Below, piece by piece: positions 18,471-27,929 of a stretch of DNA of 55,915 nt. A model generated the notes under the pieces. It worked only from the letters and a program-made list of their open reading frames with translations. It was not told the DNA's origin and did no database searches. Source of the DNA: Saprospiraceae bacterium. Lineage in GTDB: Bacteria; Bacteroidota; Bacteroidia; Chitinophagales; Saprospiraceae. Location of the stretch: the NCBI GenBank assembly GCA_020630495.1, contig JAHDBH010000006.1:7198-63112 (forward strand). Reading direction: 5' to 3'. The translations under genes were made by a program, and so were the position numbers. Numbering within the stretch: the stretch's first letter is position 1; every line of letters starts with the position of its first letter.

Positions 18471-18483
18471 TGCCATATTGGCA
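18471..18483. promoter_or_regulatory. Perfect palindrome upstream of clpB
   Basis: TGCCA-TAT-TGGCA, a perfect inverted repeat 66 bases before the clpB ATG, in a 213-base gap between divergent genes. A partial copy (ATATGGC) lies at about 18445-18451. It does not match the CIRCE or CtsR operators of other heat-shock genes. No clear TAnnTTTG box is seen here. Confidence 0.4.
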
Positions 18484-18548
18484 TATAAATCCTCGTCAGA
18501 TCTCCGTTGCACAATGTTTGATCAGCGTAGTGTACAAAATGCAATATC

Positions 18549-21161
18549 ATGAACTTACATAAACTTACCATCAAGTCGCAAGAGGCCGTGCAGCGCGCTC
18601 AGGCCCTTGCCATGGAACATAATCATCAGGCCATAGAGCCTGTGCATCTGCTTCAAGCCATGCTAGAGACTGACGACTCAGTCGTGCCATATCTTATCAA
18701 GAAGCAGGGCGCTTCTCTGGAGTCAATTACTCGTGAGACACGCGATCAGATAGATCGACTGCCACAAGTCTCAGGAGGAGATCAATACCTCAGCCGAGAA
18801 CTCAATCAGCTGGTCACCAGCGCCACCTCATCGCTTAAGAAGTGGGGCGACGAATACGTGGCAATAGAGCATCTGCTCATGGCGATGATCACGCAGAAGA
18901 GCAGCGCCGCTCAGATCCTTAAAGACTATGGCATAAGCCAAAAAGGCTTAAAAGCCACTGTAGAAGAAATGCGAAAAGGATCACGTGTGACTAGCTCTAG
19001 CGCAGAGAATAGTTATAATGCACTGAATAAGTATGCGATACATCTCAATGAGCGCGCCCGCACAGGAAAGCTCGATCCAGTAATTGGCCGCGATGAGGAA
19101 ATAAGGAGAGTGCTGCACATCCTTGCGCGTAGAACTAAGAACAATCCTATCCTCATAGGTCAGCCTGGAGTGGGTAAGACGGCCATCATAGAAGGTCTTG
19201 CTCATCGTATTATCAATGGCGATGTGCCAGAAGATCTACAGGATAAAGAAATATATTCGCTCGATATGGGTGCGCTCATCGCTGGTGCTAAATATCAAGG
19301 CGAATTTGAAGAGCGTCTCAAAGCTGTGATTAATGAAGTCGTGCAAGCTGACGGAGACATCTTCTTATTTATAGATGAGATTCACACTCTCGTGGGAGCT
19401 GGAAAAGGCCAAGGCGCCATGGATGCTGCAAATATCCTCAAGCCAGCCCTTGCACGCGGCGAGCTGCGCGCTATCGGTGCCACTACCCTAGATGAATATC
19501 AGAAGTATTTTGAAAAAGACAAAGCACTAGAGCGTCGCTTCCAAAGCGTGGTAGTGCACGAGCCCAGCGATGAAGATTCTATCAGTATCCTTCGTGGTCT
19601 GAAGGAGCGGTACGAGACGCATCACAAGATTAATATCACCGATGCCGCCATCGTCTCTGCCGTGCAATTATCCAGCAGATATATCACAGACAGACAGCTC
19701 CCTGACAAGGCTATCGATCTCATAGACGAGGCTGCTGCCAAGCTACGGCTCGAAATGAATAGCATGCCTGAGGAGCTTGACGAGGTCGAGCGACGCATAC
19801 GTCAGCTCGAGATCGAGCGTGAAGCCATGAAGCGGGAGAAAGATAATTCTCGCGTCCAAGAACTAGATCAATTGATTGCAGATCTCGAAGAGCGAAGAAA
19901 AGAAATACAGATGCGATGGGAGAGTGAAAGAGCGGTAGTACTTGGTGTACAAAAGTCTAAAGAAGAAATAGAGCAATTAAAACTCGAGAGTAACCGTGCA
20001 GAGAGAAATGGAGACTTCAGCGCCGCTGCCGAAATCCGCTATGGTCGCATCCCCGAATTGCAGAAAAAGCTCGATGACTACCTCGCCCAACTCCGAGAAA
20101 AAACTGAAGAGGGCAAGATGCTCGTAAAGGAAGAGGTCGATGCAGAGGACATTGCCGAAATTATCAGCAAATGGACAGGCATACCAGTCACTCGCATGCT
20201 CCAGAGCGAGCGCGAGAAGCTACTTACCCTAGAAGACGAGCTACACCAGCGCGTCATAGGACAGGATGAAGCTGTAGAGGCCGTGGCAGACGCCATCAGA
20301 AGAAGTCGCACAGGACTTTCTAGCCAGACTCGTCCTATAGGTTCATTCTTGTTTTTAGGAACTACCGGTGTAGGTAAGACAGAATTAGCTAAGGCGCTAG
20401 CAGAATATCTCTTTGATGACGAAAATCTCATGACCCGTATAGATATGAGTGAGTATCAAGAGCGACATGCAGTGAGCAGGCTCGTCGGCGCGCCTCCTGG
20501 ATATGTCGGCTACGATGAGGGTGGTCAACTTACAGAAGCCGTGCGCAGAAAACCGTATAGTGTAGTACTGCTCGACGAAATCGAAAAAGCGCATCCTGAT
20601 GTATTTAATATCTTGTTGCAAGTCTTAGAGGATGGTCGCTTGACGGATAACAAAGGCCGCGTGGCCAACTTCAAGAATACCATCATCATCATGACTTCCA
20701 ATATAGGATCTGATGTCATCAGAAATCAATTTGAGAGGATTAATGAAAATAATCAAGAGCAGATCATCGACTCTACCAAGGAGATGCTCTTTAATCTGTT
20801 AAAGTCCAGCGTGAGACCAGAGTTTCTCAATCGCATAGACGAAGTCGTGATGTTCAGACCGCTGAGCAGGACAGATATCCGCGAGATCACAGAGCTTCAG
20901 ATAGAGCAACTGCGTCATATTCTCAGTGAGCAAGAGATTCATCTAGAGGTTTCTACCCAAGCTATGGACTGGCTCGCTAATAAAGGATTTAATCCAGAAT
21001 TTGGTGCCAGACCGCTCAAGCGCGTCATCCAGAAGCAAGTGATGAATGAACTCTCTAGGCAGCTGCTACGACGCTCTGTCCATAAGGGCGACACGCTCGT
21101 GCTGGACGAATTTGACGGAAAGATTGTCTTTCGAGGTCAGACCGCTCAAGAGCAAGAGTAA
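18549..21161 (+). CDS. clpB: ATP-dependent chaperone ClpB
   Basis: Hexameric AAA+ disaggregase that works with DnaK on aggregated protein in the cytoplasm. The 870-residue product has the N-domain (residues 1-150), the first AAA+ module (Walker A GQPGVGKT near 204; FLFIDEIHTLVGAGKGQGA), the coiled-coil M domain (about 410-525; RQLEIEREAMKREKDNSRVQ), the second AAA+ module (Walker A GTTGVGKTELAKAL near 603; GAPPGYVGYDEGGQL; VVLLDEIEKAHPDVF) and the C-terminal small domain. The coiled coil separates it from ClpA/ClpC. A strong hairpin terminator follows. Confidence 0.97.
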   Translation: MNLHKLTIKSQEAVQRAQALAMEHNHQAIEPVHLLQAMLETDDSVVPYLIKKQGASLESITRETRDQIDRLPQVSGGDQYLSRELNQLVTSATSSLKKWGDEYVAIEHLLMAMITQKSSAAQILKDYGISQKGLKATVEEMRKGSRVTSSSAENSYNALNKYAIHLNERARTGKLDPVIGRDEEIRRVLHILARRTKNNPILIGQPGVGKTAIIEGLAHRIINGDVPEDLQDKEIYSLDMGALIAGAKYQGEFEERLKAVINEVVQADGDIFLFIDEIHTLVGAGKGQGAMDAANILKPALARGELRAIGATTLDEYQKYFEKDKALERRFQSVVVHEPSDEDSISILRGLKERYETHHKINITDAAIVSAVQLSSRYITDRQLPDKAIDLIDEAAAKLRLEMNSMPEELDEVERRIRQLEIEREAMKREKDNSRVQELDQLIADLEERRKEIQMRWESERAVVLGVQKSKEEIEQLKLESNRAERNGDFSAAAEIRYGRIPELQKKLDDYLAQLREKTEEGKMLVKEEVDAEDIAEIISKWTGIPVTRMLQSEREKLLTLEDELHQRVIGQDEAVEAVADAIRRSRTGLSSQTRPIGSFLFLGTTGVGKTELAKALAEYLFDDENLMTRIDMSEYQERHAVSRLVGAPPGYVGYDEGGQLTEAVRRKPYSVVLLDEIEKAHPDVFNILLQVLEDGRLTDNKGRVANFKNTIIIMTSNIGSDVIRNQFERINENNQEQIIDSTKEMLFNLLKSSVRPEFLNRIDEVVMFRPLSRTDIREITELQIEQLRHILSEQEIHLEVSTQAMDWLANKGFNPEFGARPLKRVIQKQVMNELSRQLLRRSVHKGDTLVLDEFDGKIVFRGQTAQEQE

Positions 21162-21187
21162 AACTGCTAATTTAAAATAGACCTAGT

Positions 21188-21224
21188 AAATCCCAAGTCA
21201 TGTAGACTTGGGATTTTTTATTTT
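21188..21224 (+). terminator. Rho-independent terminator after clpB
   Basis: Inverted repeat TCCCAAGTC (21191-21199), loop ATGTA, GACTTGGGA (21205-21213), followed by a T-run and TTTTATTTT; A residues precede the stem. It lies 30 bases past the clpB stop. Confidence 0.88.
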
Positions 21225-21269
21225 AGAATCTTAGAAAAAGAGAGAGGCTCTATTCATTCCATACTATCA

Positions 21270-22619
21270 CTAAAACAGTATCTCATATCGCGTCCCATCA
21301 TCGGAGCTCAGCTTGACCGTGCCACCGAGGAGGCGAACTCGCGATTTGATGCCCGAGATGCCTATCCCATCCTCATCCGTGCTTTCTCGATCAAATCCAA
21401 TGCCGTCGTCCGTGATTACGAGTCGTCGTCCTATACCATCGCTGGTGCGATAGGCATTGAGGCTTACAGTGATTTTGGTAGCTGCAGCATGCTTGATGGT
21501 ATTGTTGATACTCTCTTGGATGATCCTATATATCTCAAAAGCTTTGGCTTCACTTTCTATCAAGTCGCTCTCTATATCGATATCTATACTTAGAGGATAG
21601 GCCTTCATGATATCGCTAGCCATATCCTCTATAGCTGCCTCTAAGCCGAGATTTACTAGGGCATCTGGCATCATCCTATGAGACAGAGATCTGACTTCAT
21701 CCAGTGCTGCTCCTAGTGCCTGCTCGGAAGATATGATTTCCTCCTTATCACGAGGATCACTGATCCTGCTGGCCACAGTCTGTAGCCGCCTCCGCAAAGC
21801 AGACAGAGTTACACCCATGCTGTCATGGAGATCTTGGGCTATGCGCTTGCGCTCACTTGACTCACCTTCCAGTACACCCTGGATAGTGGAGAGTTCTAGG
21901 TCATAAGTCATACGGAGCAGCTTCTCATTTTTCTTGAGATTTTCATCATACATGTCTTTGACAGTGATGCCCAGCCCTATACTGAACAAGACACTGTCAA
22001 TGATGATCCCGACATAGAAAAACCCTATAGGAGTCAATCCTAGGACTCGCCTGTACTGCTCATAGTGGGCATTCTGGTACAGGGAAATGCTGAGTGCCGT
22101 AAGTGCAGATATGGTATAAATTACCGCCGCAAGAATAAAAATCGTCCTCGTACGATTTCCATGCGTTCGGGCTCTTGTCAGAGCTACTACCAGCAGGGTG
22201 AGCAAAAGGGGTATGAAGAGGTACATGAATGGATAGAAAAATCTCCAGCGAAAGATGATACATAGCAGAAATAGGACAGAGGACATGATCAGAGCTCTAT
22301 AGATCCATCTCTTTACAGCAACTGTCCATCGCGGCTGACTCACATGTAGATCTATAAAGTACAATCCAAAGAGCGCATACATGGAGTAATAGATGGTCTG
22401 TATATACCAATTAAAGGAGTGAATGATGTACTCTCTTCCGCCTATACCGTCTACGAGAAATTCCCACACCACATCACTTTTGAGCAGTAGATAAGCGATC
22501 AAGGAGATACTGTACAGCACGTGATACTTAAATGTCTTTTGCCTCGTGAAGTAGTAAAGGGTACCACTCGTGAAAGTGAACAGAAGCATATACGCTATGA
22601 CGATCTCACGCATAGTCAA
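21270..22619 (-). CDS. Membrane sensor histidine kinase, NarX/DegS type
   Basis: A 449-residue kinase. The N-terminal half (residues 1-225) has about seven hydrophobic segments, resembling the 7TMR-DISM membrane module but without its periplasmic sensing domain. A short coiled coil leads to a HisKA_3 dimerisation helix with the phospho-accepting His (SERKRIAQDLHDSMG, about residue 265) and a HATPase domain (IIQESINNTIKHAAATKI, ITDDGIGFDRE, GIGISGIKSRVRLLGGTV). It should phosphorylate the LuxR-type regulator encoded divergently at 22805. The signal it senses cannot be read from the sequence. The frame starts at ATG 22619; MREIV two codons later is an alternative. Confidence 0.9.
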   Translation of the reverse strand: MTMREIVIAYMLLFTFTSGTLYYFTRQKTFKYHVLYSISLIAYLLLKSDVVWEFLVDGIGGREYIIHSFNWYIQTIYYSMYALFGLYFIDLHVSQPRWTVAVKRWIYRALIMSSVLFLLCIIFRWRFFYPFMYLFIPLLLTLLVVALTRARTHGNRTRTIFILAAVIYTISALTALSISLYQNAHYEQYRRVLGLTPIGFFYVGIIIDSVLFSIGLGITVKDMYDENLKKNEKLLRMTYDLELSTIQGVLEGESSERKRIAQDLHDSMGVTLSALRRRLQTVASRISDPRDKEEIISSEQALGAALDEVRSLSHRMMPDALVNLGLEAAIEDMASDIMKAYPLSIDIDIESDLIESEAKAFEIYRIIQESINNTIKHAAATKITVSLNAYRTSDGIGRRLVITDDGIGFDRESTDEDGIGISGIKSRVRLLGGTVKLSSDDGTRYEILF

Positions 22620-22804
22620 GCTCTCTTAGGGTCATGTTGACAGCCTTTACGGTAGTGACATAGGAAATTTTCACATAAGCAAAGTACTAGCTCTCGAAGA
22701 TAAATCCTATAATGTCACCAAAGTTTTCGATCATTCTACCCTTTTAGGGTGATGTGAAAGAGTACTGTGTACGTCACCTTTGCTTCATGAGTGGGGATCA
22801 GACT

Positions 22805-23446
22805 ATGAGAGACGGCTCGACTATCATCAAGATATTACTTGCAGATGATCACAAGGTGATCATCGATGGCTTGATGGCTACCATCGCCAAGCACAATGAC
22901 ATGAAAGTTGTCGCATTTGCCCATGACGGCCGACAGGTCATGGACTTACTTAAAGATCAGGAAGTAGATGTAGCGCTACTAGATATCAATATGCCGGAGC
23001 TCAATGGGGTAGAAGTCTGTAAAAAAATCTCCAAATATCATCCAGGTGTCAAGGTCATCGCCCTGAGCATGTATGATGCCCAGAGCTACGTGAAACGCAT
23101 GCATCAGTACGGCGCACAAGGATATCTCCTCAAAGATGACGGAGCTGAAGAAGTAATCGCTGCCATCCGTACAGTCTACCAAGGAGACTCTTACTTCAGT
23201 CCCAGAGTGAATAAGCCAGAGGACCATACCTACAGTGCTCAGAGCAGCGCGTCCCTAGTAATCTCTGAAAGAGAAATGGAGGTACTAGCCCTCATAGCAG
23301 AGGGCTATACTAATGGCGAGATCGCAGAGCGCTTCTTCCTTAGTCCGCATACGGTAGTCACACACCGCAAGACTCTACTGAGAAAACTCGATGCTAAGAA
23401 TAGCGCAGAGCTCATCAAAAATGCCATGGAAAAAGGCATGATATAA
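22805..23446 (+). CDS. NarL/LuxR-family response regulator
   Basis: A 213-residue two-component regulator. The receiver domain shows the acidic pair (ILLADDHKV), the phosphorylation site Asp60 (VALLDINMPELNG), Thr/Ser and Lys positions (VIALSMYDAQS, YLLKDD). The C-terminal LuxR-type helix-turn-helix is ISEREMEVLALIAEGYTNGE followed by IAERFFLSPHTVVTHRKTLL. I chose ATG 22805 (MRDGSTIIKILLADD); in-frame ATGs at 22787 and 22754 are possible, and the CACCTTTG box at 22775-22782 argues against the most upstream one. It is divergent from its likely kinase. Confidence 0.92.
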   Translation: MRDGSTIIKILLADDHKVIIDGLMATIAKHNDMKVVAFAHDGRQVMDLLKDQEVDVALLDINMPELNGVEVCKKISKYHPGVKVIALSMYDAQSYVKRMHQYGAQGYLLKDDGAEEVIAAIRTVYQGDSYFSPRVNKPEDHTYSAQSSASLVISEREMEVLALIAEGYTNGEIAERFFLSPHTVVTHRKTLLRKLDAKNSAELIKNAMEKGMI

Positions 23447-23467
23447 ATCCATGCTACCCCATGTAGA

Positions 23468-24727
23468 TTAAGACCACAGCTCGCGGTAGCTCCCGTCCTT
23501 GTCGTACATATCTGCCTGTCTGATAGTATTAAATACACGATCACGCGGATCATTTCCTACACCGCTTTGATACATCCAGTTGCACCAGTTGCTAGTGGCG
23601 TCGTAGTCGATCAGCTGTGACTCAAAGTATCTAGCGCCCCAGGTCCACGGTACGCGCAGTCGATGTACTAGGTAACTCGCTACATTTTGACGGCCTCGAT
23701 TACTCATAAATCCTGTCGCAGCGAGCTCACGCATATTGGCATCTACAAATGCGTCGCCCGTCTCAGCATCAATCCAGCGCTGAAGTTCTTTCCTACCACC
23801 AGGATACTCACGATATCGATCCATGATGCCTGTAAGCTGAAAGATCTTTGCCCCATGCTTGCGGGCCACCCAGCGGAAAAACTCCCGCCACAGCAACTCA
23901 AAAAACAGCCAGTAGGTGCTCTCATTGCTGCCGTGCTGCTGCTCATATCTCTTGATCTCATGGTAGACAGATACAGCGGAGATGGATCCTACGGCTAGGT
24001 ATTGCGACAGTTTGCTAGAGTACATACTACCTATCAGGCCATTGCGCGTCTTCTTGTACACACTGAGTGCCTGTGTATCGTAGAAGTAGTGCTGCACGCG
24101 CTTCCAAGCAGCTTGCTCATCACCCGCAAGTGAGACAGCACTTCTATCATCCATACTCACAGTCTTAGCTGGATAGTCCCACGATACGTAGTCATGATCT
24201 GGGACAGGCGGCATGGCGCTGACCACTGCTACCTCCTGACGCACTTTGCTGTATTTTTCCACCTTCTTACGAAAATCCGTGAACACCCGCGGCACGTTCC
24301 AGTAGTCAAAGGGCAGGTCGCCTTCATCATACATACTCTGATCATTGACTACTGTGAGAGTGCAGGACTCTGCTAGATGGATCTCCTGCTGGCGTTCATA
24401 GTATGCCACCTCCAGAGAGCTATAGACAGGACAGTTGCCAAGTTGTGCGCTGAGAGTTTTCAGGATCTTGACGGGATCACCTCGCAGTATTAAGAGCTCG
24501 GAGCCCATGGCGTGGATCCTTTTCTGGAGACCGAGAGCGCTGTCGCGCAAATGCATGTATCGCAGATCATCCATTACAGGAAAGCCTAGCTCGTCATCTC
24601 CCTCCCAGCGATCTTCAAAGATCCATACAGGAAGCACCTGATCGGACTCTGCTATGCATCGCTCTAGAGACGGTAAATCTCGCAGGCGAAGATTGTGTCT
24701 GTACCAGTAAATGCTTGTATGTGCCAT
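23468..24727 (-). CDS. DASH-family cryptochrome/photolyase
   Basis: A 419-residue FAD-binding blue-light protein. The N-terminal antenna-binding Rossmann domain begins SIYWYRHNLRLRDLPSLERC. The C-terminal FAD domain has FFELLWREFFRWVARKHG, the DASH signature ELAATGFMSNRGRQNVASYL, RVPWTWGARYFESQLIDYDA, SNWCNWMYQSGVGNDPRDR and FN. DASH members mainly repair cyclobutane dimers in single-stranded DNA; some have signalling roles. It lies downstream of a flavin reductase and an SDR gene on the same strand, a flavin/redox setting that suits an FAD enzyme. Confidence 0.93.
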   Translation of the reverse strand: MAHTSIYWYRHNLRLRDLPSLERCIAESDQVLPVWIFEDRWEGDDELGFPVMDDLRYMHLRDSALGLQKRIHAMGSELLILRGDPVKILKTLSAQLGNCPVYSSLEVAYYERQQEIHLAESCTLTVVNDQSMYDEGDLPFDYWNVPRVFTDFRKKVEKYSKVRQEVAVVSAMPPVPDHDYVSWDYPAKTVSMDDRSAVSLAGDEQAAWKRVQHYFYDTQALSVYKKTRNGLIGSMYSSKLSQYLAVGSISAVSVYHEIKRYEQQHGSNESTYWLFFELLWREFFRWVARKHGAKIFQLTGIMDRYREYPGGRKELQRWIDAETGDAFVDANMRELAATGFMSNRGRQNVASYLVHRLRVPWTWGARYFESQLIDYDATSNWCNWMYQSGVGNDPRDRVFNTIRQADMYDKDGSYRELWS

Positions 24728-24799
24728 GATCCTGAGTATATATAGTGGTAAAGTAAGGTATGCTCAGAGTGCTATATCCGCACAGTGTGAGCCGTCATG

Positions 24800-25429
24800 C
24801 TACTGTAGCCCTTTCCAGTTTTGCGTGCGGGCATAGGGAAACTTAGAGAGTCGCGTGGCGCTGTGATAGCTATCAAGCCCACTGATGGCCACGCTCTGCA
24901 GTTGCTCATAGTTCAGACTCCCATCAGCATCCAAGGCAGCATCTGGAAATCGGACAAATTCCAACTTACCGATCAGTAGTATGGTGCCATTAGCTTTTAT
25001 TGGCAACTCCTCCACAAGTGACATAGCCATGCGCACAGGAGCATCCCGTACAAAAGGAGCCGAAAAAAGATCTAGTTCCTCGCTTGCTATTCCTAGCACC
25101 TCAAATTCTGACTGATCAGCAGCCCAGTCAGCCGAAGTCCAGTGAGCCTCACGCATGATATCATGTGAGACATGATTGATCGTATAGTAGCCCGTATCTC
25201 GGATGTTGCTGAGAGTGTGACGCGGTACTGTATCTGGCCTGGTGATCATACCCAGCAGCGCAGGATTGCTGCCGAGATGTACCACACTGCTAAATATGGC
25301 AAGATTATCGATCCCAGCGGACGACCGCGTCCCTATGAGATTTGCTGGTTTGTAGCCTGTGATGCTATTGATCAGTTGCAATCGTCGTATGCGGTCCCAA
25401 GCTGCTATATCATTCCATGAGAGATGCAT
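24800..25429 (-). CDS. Flavin reductase-like (FMN-binding) family protein
   Basis: A 209-residue protein of the flavoredoxin/flavin reductase-like split-barrel family. Family features are the N-terminal SITGYKPANLIGTRSSAGID and NLAIFSSVVHLGSNPALLGM followed by ITRPDTVPRHTLSNIRDTGY, with YTINHV next. Such proteins bind FMN and pass electrons to flavins or partner enzymes. It starts three bases after the SDR stop and is followed by the DASH cryptochrome, which points to a shared transcript; whether it reduces the cryptochrome's flavin is inference. Confidence 0.86.
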   Translation of the reverse strand: MHLSWNDIAAWDRIRRLQLINSITGYKPANLIGTRSSAGIDNLAIFSSVVHLGSNPALLGMITRPDTVPRHTLSNIRDTGYYTINHVSHDIMREAHWTSADWAADQSEFEVLGIASEELDLFSAPFVRDAPVRMAMSLVEELPIKANGTILLIGKLEFVRFPDAALDADGSLNYEQLQSVAISGLDSYHSATRLSKFPYARTQNWKGLQ

Positions 25430-25432
25430 GGT

Positions 25433-26113
25433 CTAGAGCTTGAGCGATCCCATACCGGCATCTATGCCCATCACCTGACCTGTGATCCCGCGAGCAGCAG
25501 GACTCAGCAGATATACCGTCATACTAGCGACCTCTTCTGCGTCTAGGATGCGCTTGAGTGGATGTCGCTCGGCGATATTTTCTCGAGCCTTCTCATTCTT
25601 CAGGATGCCAGATGCCAGCGGTGTATCTGTCATGGTCGGTGCTATACAGTTGACCCGTACTAGTGGCGCCATCTCCGCTGCCAGAGAGCGGGCAAAACCC
25701 TCTACCGCACCTTTGGCAGCTGCGACACTGGTATGGAATGGCATTCCCTGCTGTACAGCTACTGTGCTGAAGAGTACTATGCTGGCTCCGTCTTGTTTTT
25801 TGATGGTGCGGTAATATTTCTGTATGGTACGCACGGCACCTATGACATTGATCTCATAGTCTGCCCTGAAGTCTTCGACCTTGAGCGACTGGACGGGACG
25901 CAGATTGATACTTCCAGGGCAGTAGACGATTTGGGCTACCTCGTCTATATCAGGTAAGTCGTCTGTGAGGACATCGAGTTCATGATATGTAGCTCCAGCC
26001 ACTGGGTTATCATCACCGTTTCGACTGATGATGTGTATATGGTTGTCTTGTGGTAGCATTTGGGCGACAGCCCGCCCTATACCATGGGTACCTCCTATAA
26101 TCAGTGTAGTCAT
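25433..26113 (-). CDS. SDR-family oxidoreductase lacking the catalytic tyrosine
   Basis: A 226-residue Rossmann-fold protein of the short-chain dehydrogenase family. The nucleotide-binding motif is LIIGGTHGIGRAVAQML and the usual helix after the active site is clear (AAAKGAVEGFARSLAAEMAP, then VRVNCIAPTMTDTPL). In ordinary SDRs this region reads YxxxK; here the Tyr position is Val (HTSVAAAK) while Lys is kept. The product may bind NAD(P) without normal dehydrogenase chemistry. It sits between a DUF6909-type gene and the flavin reductase on the same strand, with gaps of 43 and 3 bases. Confidence 0.85.
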   Translation of the reverse strand: MTTLIIGGTHGIGRAVAQMLPQDNHIHIISRNGDDNPVAGATYHELDVLTDDLPDIDEVAQIVYCPGSINLRPVQSLKVEDFRADYEINVIGAVRTIQKYYRTIKKQDGASIVLFSTVAVQQGMPFHTSVAAAKGAVEGFARSLAAEMAPLVRVNCIAPTMTDTPLASGILKNEKARENIAERHPLKRILDAEEVASMTVYLLSPAARGITGQVMGIDAGMGSLKL

Positions 26114-26156
26114 AGCAAGTATATGGTGAGAAGAGCCGATATGTTCATGCTGAGCG

Positions 26157-27833
26157 CTAGACTCTCAGGATCTGCTTGAGGATACGGTCAGTAATCAGAT
26201 AAGTAGGTTTCACGCCATCCACTCCGAGGCTTCCGCTAGCGAGAGTGCCACCTGTATGCAGAGGATTATCTGAGGCATAGTAAGCATAGCGCAGGGTGAC
26301 ATCTGATCGTATGCTCTTGCGGATCTTGCTCGCGGCTTGGATGGCTTTCTGGTAGTGCGCTCCCTCCATCTCCAGGCCTATGCATGACCAAGAAGACTTG
26401 AGAAAATAATTGAGGACGTCACGATTTTGCAGAGATGTACCCATCACGGTGATCATAGGCCCCTCGTATACTGTGAGACCATGACCGCTAAGATCGTTTA
26501 CGCTGAGGGCATTATCTACGGGATAGTTGTCCGCAGTTCCTTCAAATACATGTGCGGTAGGTATCATGATATCACCTTTGACGCCTTCTAGGATGCCTGC
26601 CTTACCCATGATATTGATCGATCTGACATCGAGTGGGACTTTCTCACCATCCAGATCCATGGGCTTGAGGAGTTCATCCATGGTCTCATAAGCTTGTTCT
26701 CCAAATGCATAGTCCATCACCAGTATGACCGCATCACACTCAGCCTCTCCTAGCCATTGGGTGCCCTCGGGTGTACTCAGGTCTGACAGGTGCTTACAAT
26801 CTATTATCTGTACCGTGATGTTGGTACCTGAGTGATCGTGAATATATGCCATGCCTCTAGACAGCGCAAACTTTTCCACCTTCTTGCGCAGGTCAGTGCT
26901 ATCCGATAGGCTGAGTGACTCGGCCATGGCCTCTAGGGTCTTGTACCCCGCAGATCCCAGAGCACCGTGTCCGTATAGACTATTCATCACGCTGTGCATA
27001 TTGCTGCTGATGATATGTATGGGTCTGCTGAGGAGATCCTGCTGATGCAGCTCTTTCTTGATATGCTCCGCCCAGGTCTCACCATAGATATGATGTCCTA
27101 GTTTCTCACGGAGTGATCGCGAGAAGCTGATCTCCCTATCATTATCATCTAGGTGCTCATCTAGACTCAGTCGTCCCATCCAGTAGGTGATGTGAAAGAG
27201 AGAGTTGACACCCTTACTGTCATCAAATCGTTCACAGGCGGCCTCGGTCTCCTCGTAGGTCCTTCCGAGTAGATTGCTCAAGTAGCTGTATCCCACCTCA
27301 CGATTGATCTCCTCACCATGAGCCTCTAGCTCTACGATCTCGCGGAGCATCTCCCACTCTTTGCGGACGCGATCCTTGTGGTCGAGCGCATTGAGACGGA
27401 TCTTCTCTGACTCTATGTACAAGAATGTCAGGTGAGTAAGCACATCATACACATCACTGCGTCCACGACTCATCTCTATAAACATCTGATCCTCGTCTAT
27501 CCGATAGCAGGATCTGCGTCGCTTAGCAGGGATGATAGCCTGGAAATCTGATTTCTCGTAGCCTTCTCGTCCTATGAGCTTTACATACCTGCACTCCTCT
27601 ATACCTAGCGGCAAGCGCTGAAATATATATAGTAATCCATCGAGCTCTACCCGCTCTGTATCACGGATGCTTCCGTAGATCTCGGGACTGAGAGAGAGCA
27701 TGGCTTGTATAATTGCCTCTCCACTAGCCCCTAGCGGCTTATAGCTTCCTCGGATAAAGAGGTGACGCATGGCGATGTACAATCGCTGGATGGCATCTCT
27801 AGAAATCTGAGCACGGGACTGGGTAGAGGGCAT
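26157..27833 (-). CDS. Conserved protein, probably DUF6909 family, with nucleoside-phosphorylase-like tail
   Basis: A 558-residue soluble protein, probably of the Bacteroidota family DUF6909 (from memory). Residues 1-250 are helical with many charged residues. The C-terminal half looks like an alpha/beta domain: IHIISSNMHSVMNSLYG, AVILVMDYAFGEQAYETM, INIMGKAGILEGVKGDIMIP, TAHVFEGTADNYP, VYEGPMITVMGTSLQNRDVL and CIGLEMEGAHYQKAIQAASK. The EMEGAHY stretch resembles the MEGA-type motif of purine nucleoside phosphorylases, and THxxEG precedes it, so a nucleotide or nucleoside substrate is possible but not shown. It is the first gene of the minus-strand run leading to the SDR, flavin reductase and cryptochrome. 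Confidence 0.72.
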   Translation of the reverse strand: MPSTQSRAQISRDAIQRLYIAMRHLFIRGSYKPLGASGEAIIQAMLSLSPEIYGSIRDTERVELDGLLYIFQRLPLGIEECRYVKLIGREGYEKSDFQAIIPAKRRRSCYRIDEDQMFIEMSRGRSDVYDVLTHLTFLYIESEKIRLNALDHKDRVRKEWEMLREIVELEAHGEEINREVGYSYLSNLLGRTYEETEAACERFDDSKGVNSLFHITYWMGRLSLDEHLDDNDREISFSRSLREKLGHHIYGETWAEHIKKELHQQDLLSRPIHIISSNMHSVMNSLYGHGALGSAGYKTLEAMAESLSLSDSTDLRKKVEKFALSRGMAYIHDHSGTNITVQIIDCKHLSDLSTPEGTQWLGEAECDAVILVMDYAFGEQAYETMDELLKPMDLDGEKVPLDVRSINIMGKAGILEGVKGDIMIPTAHVFEGTADNYPVDNALSVNDLSGHGLTVYEGPMITVMGTSLQNRDVLNYFLKSSWSCIGLEMEGAHYQKAIQAASKIRKSIRSDVTLRYAYYASDNPLHTGGTLASGSLGVDGVKPTYLITDRILKQILRV

Positions 27834-27929
27834 AGTAAGAAGATTTGGTCTAGAGTGTCAAAGATCATACCACATCATCGTCATGAACCGTGAGTCTATC
27901 ATGGCATTAGGTAGTAGTAAGAACTCCGT

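Noticed and set aside
18336-18548. CIRCE or CtsR operator before clpB
   Set aside because: Neither consensus is present; only an unrelated palindrome is seen.
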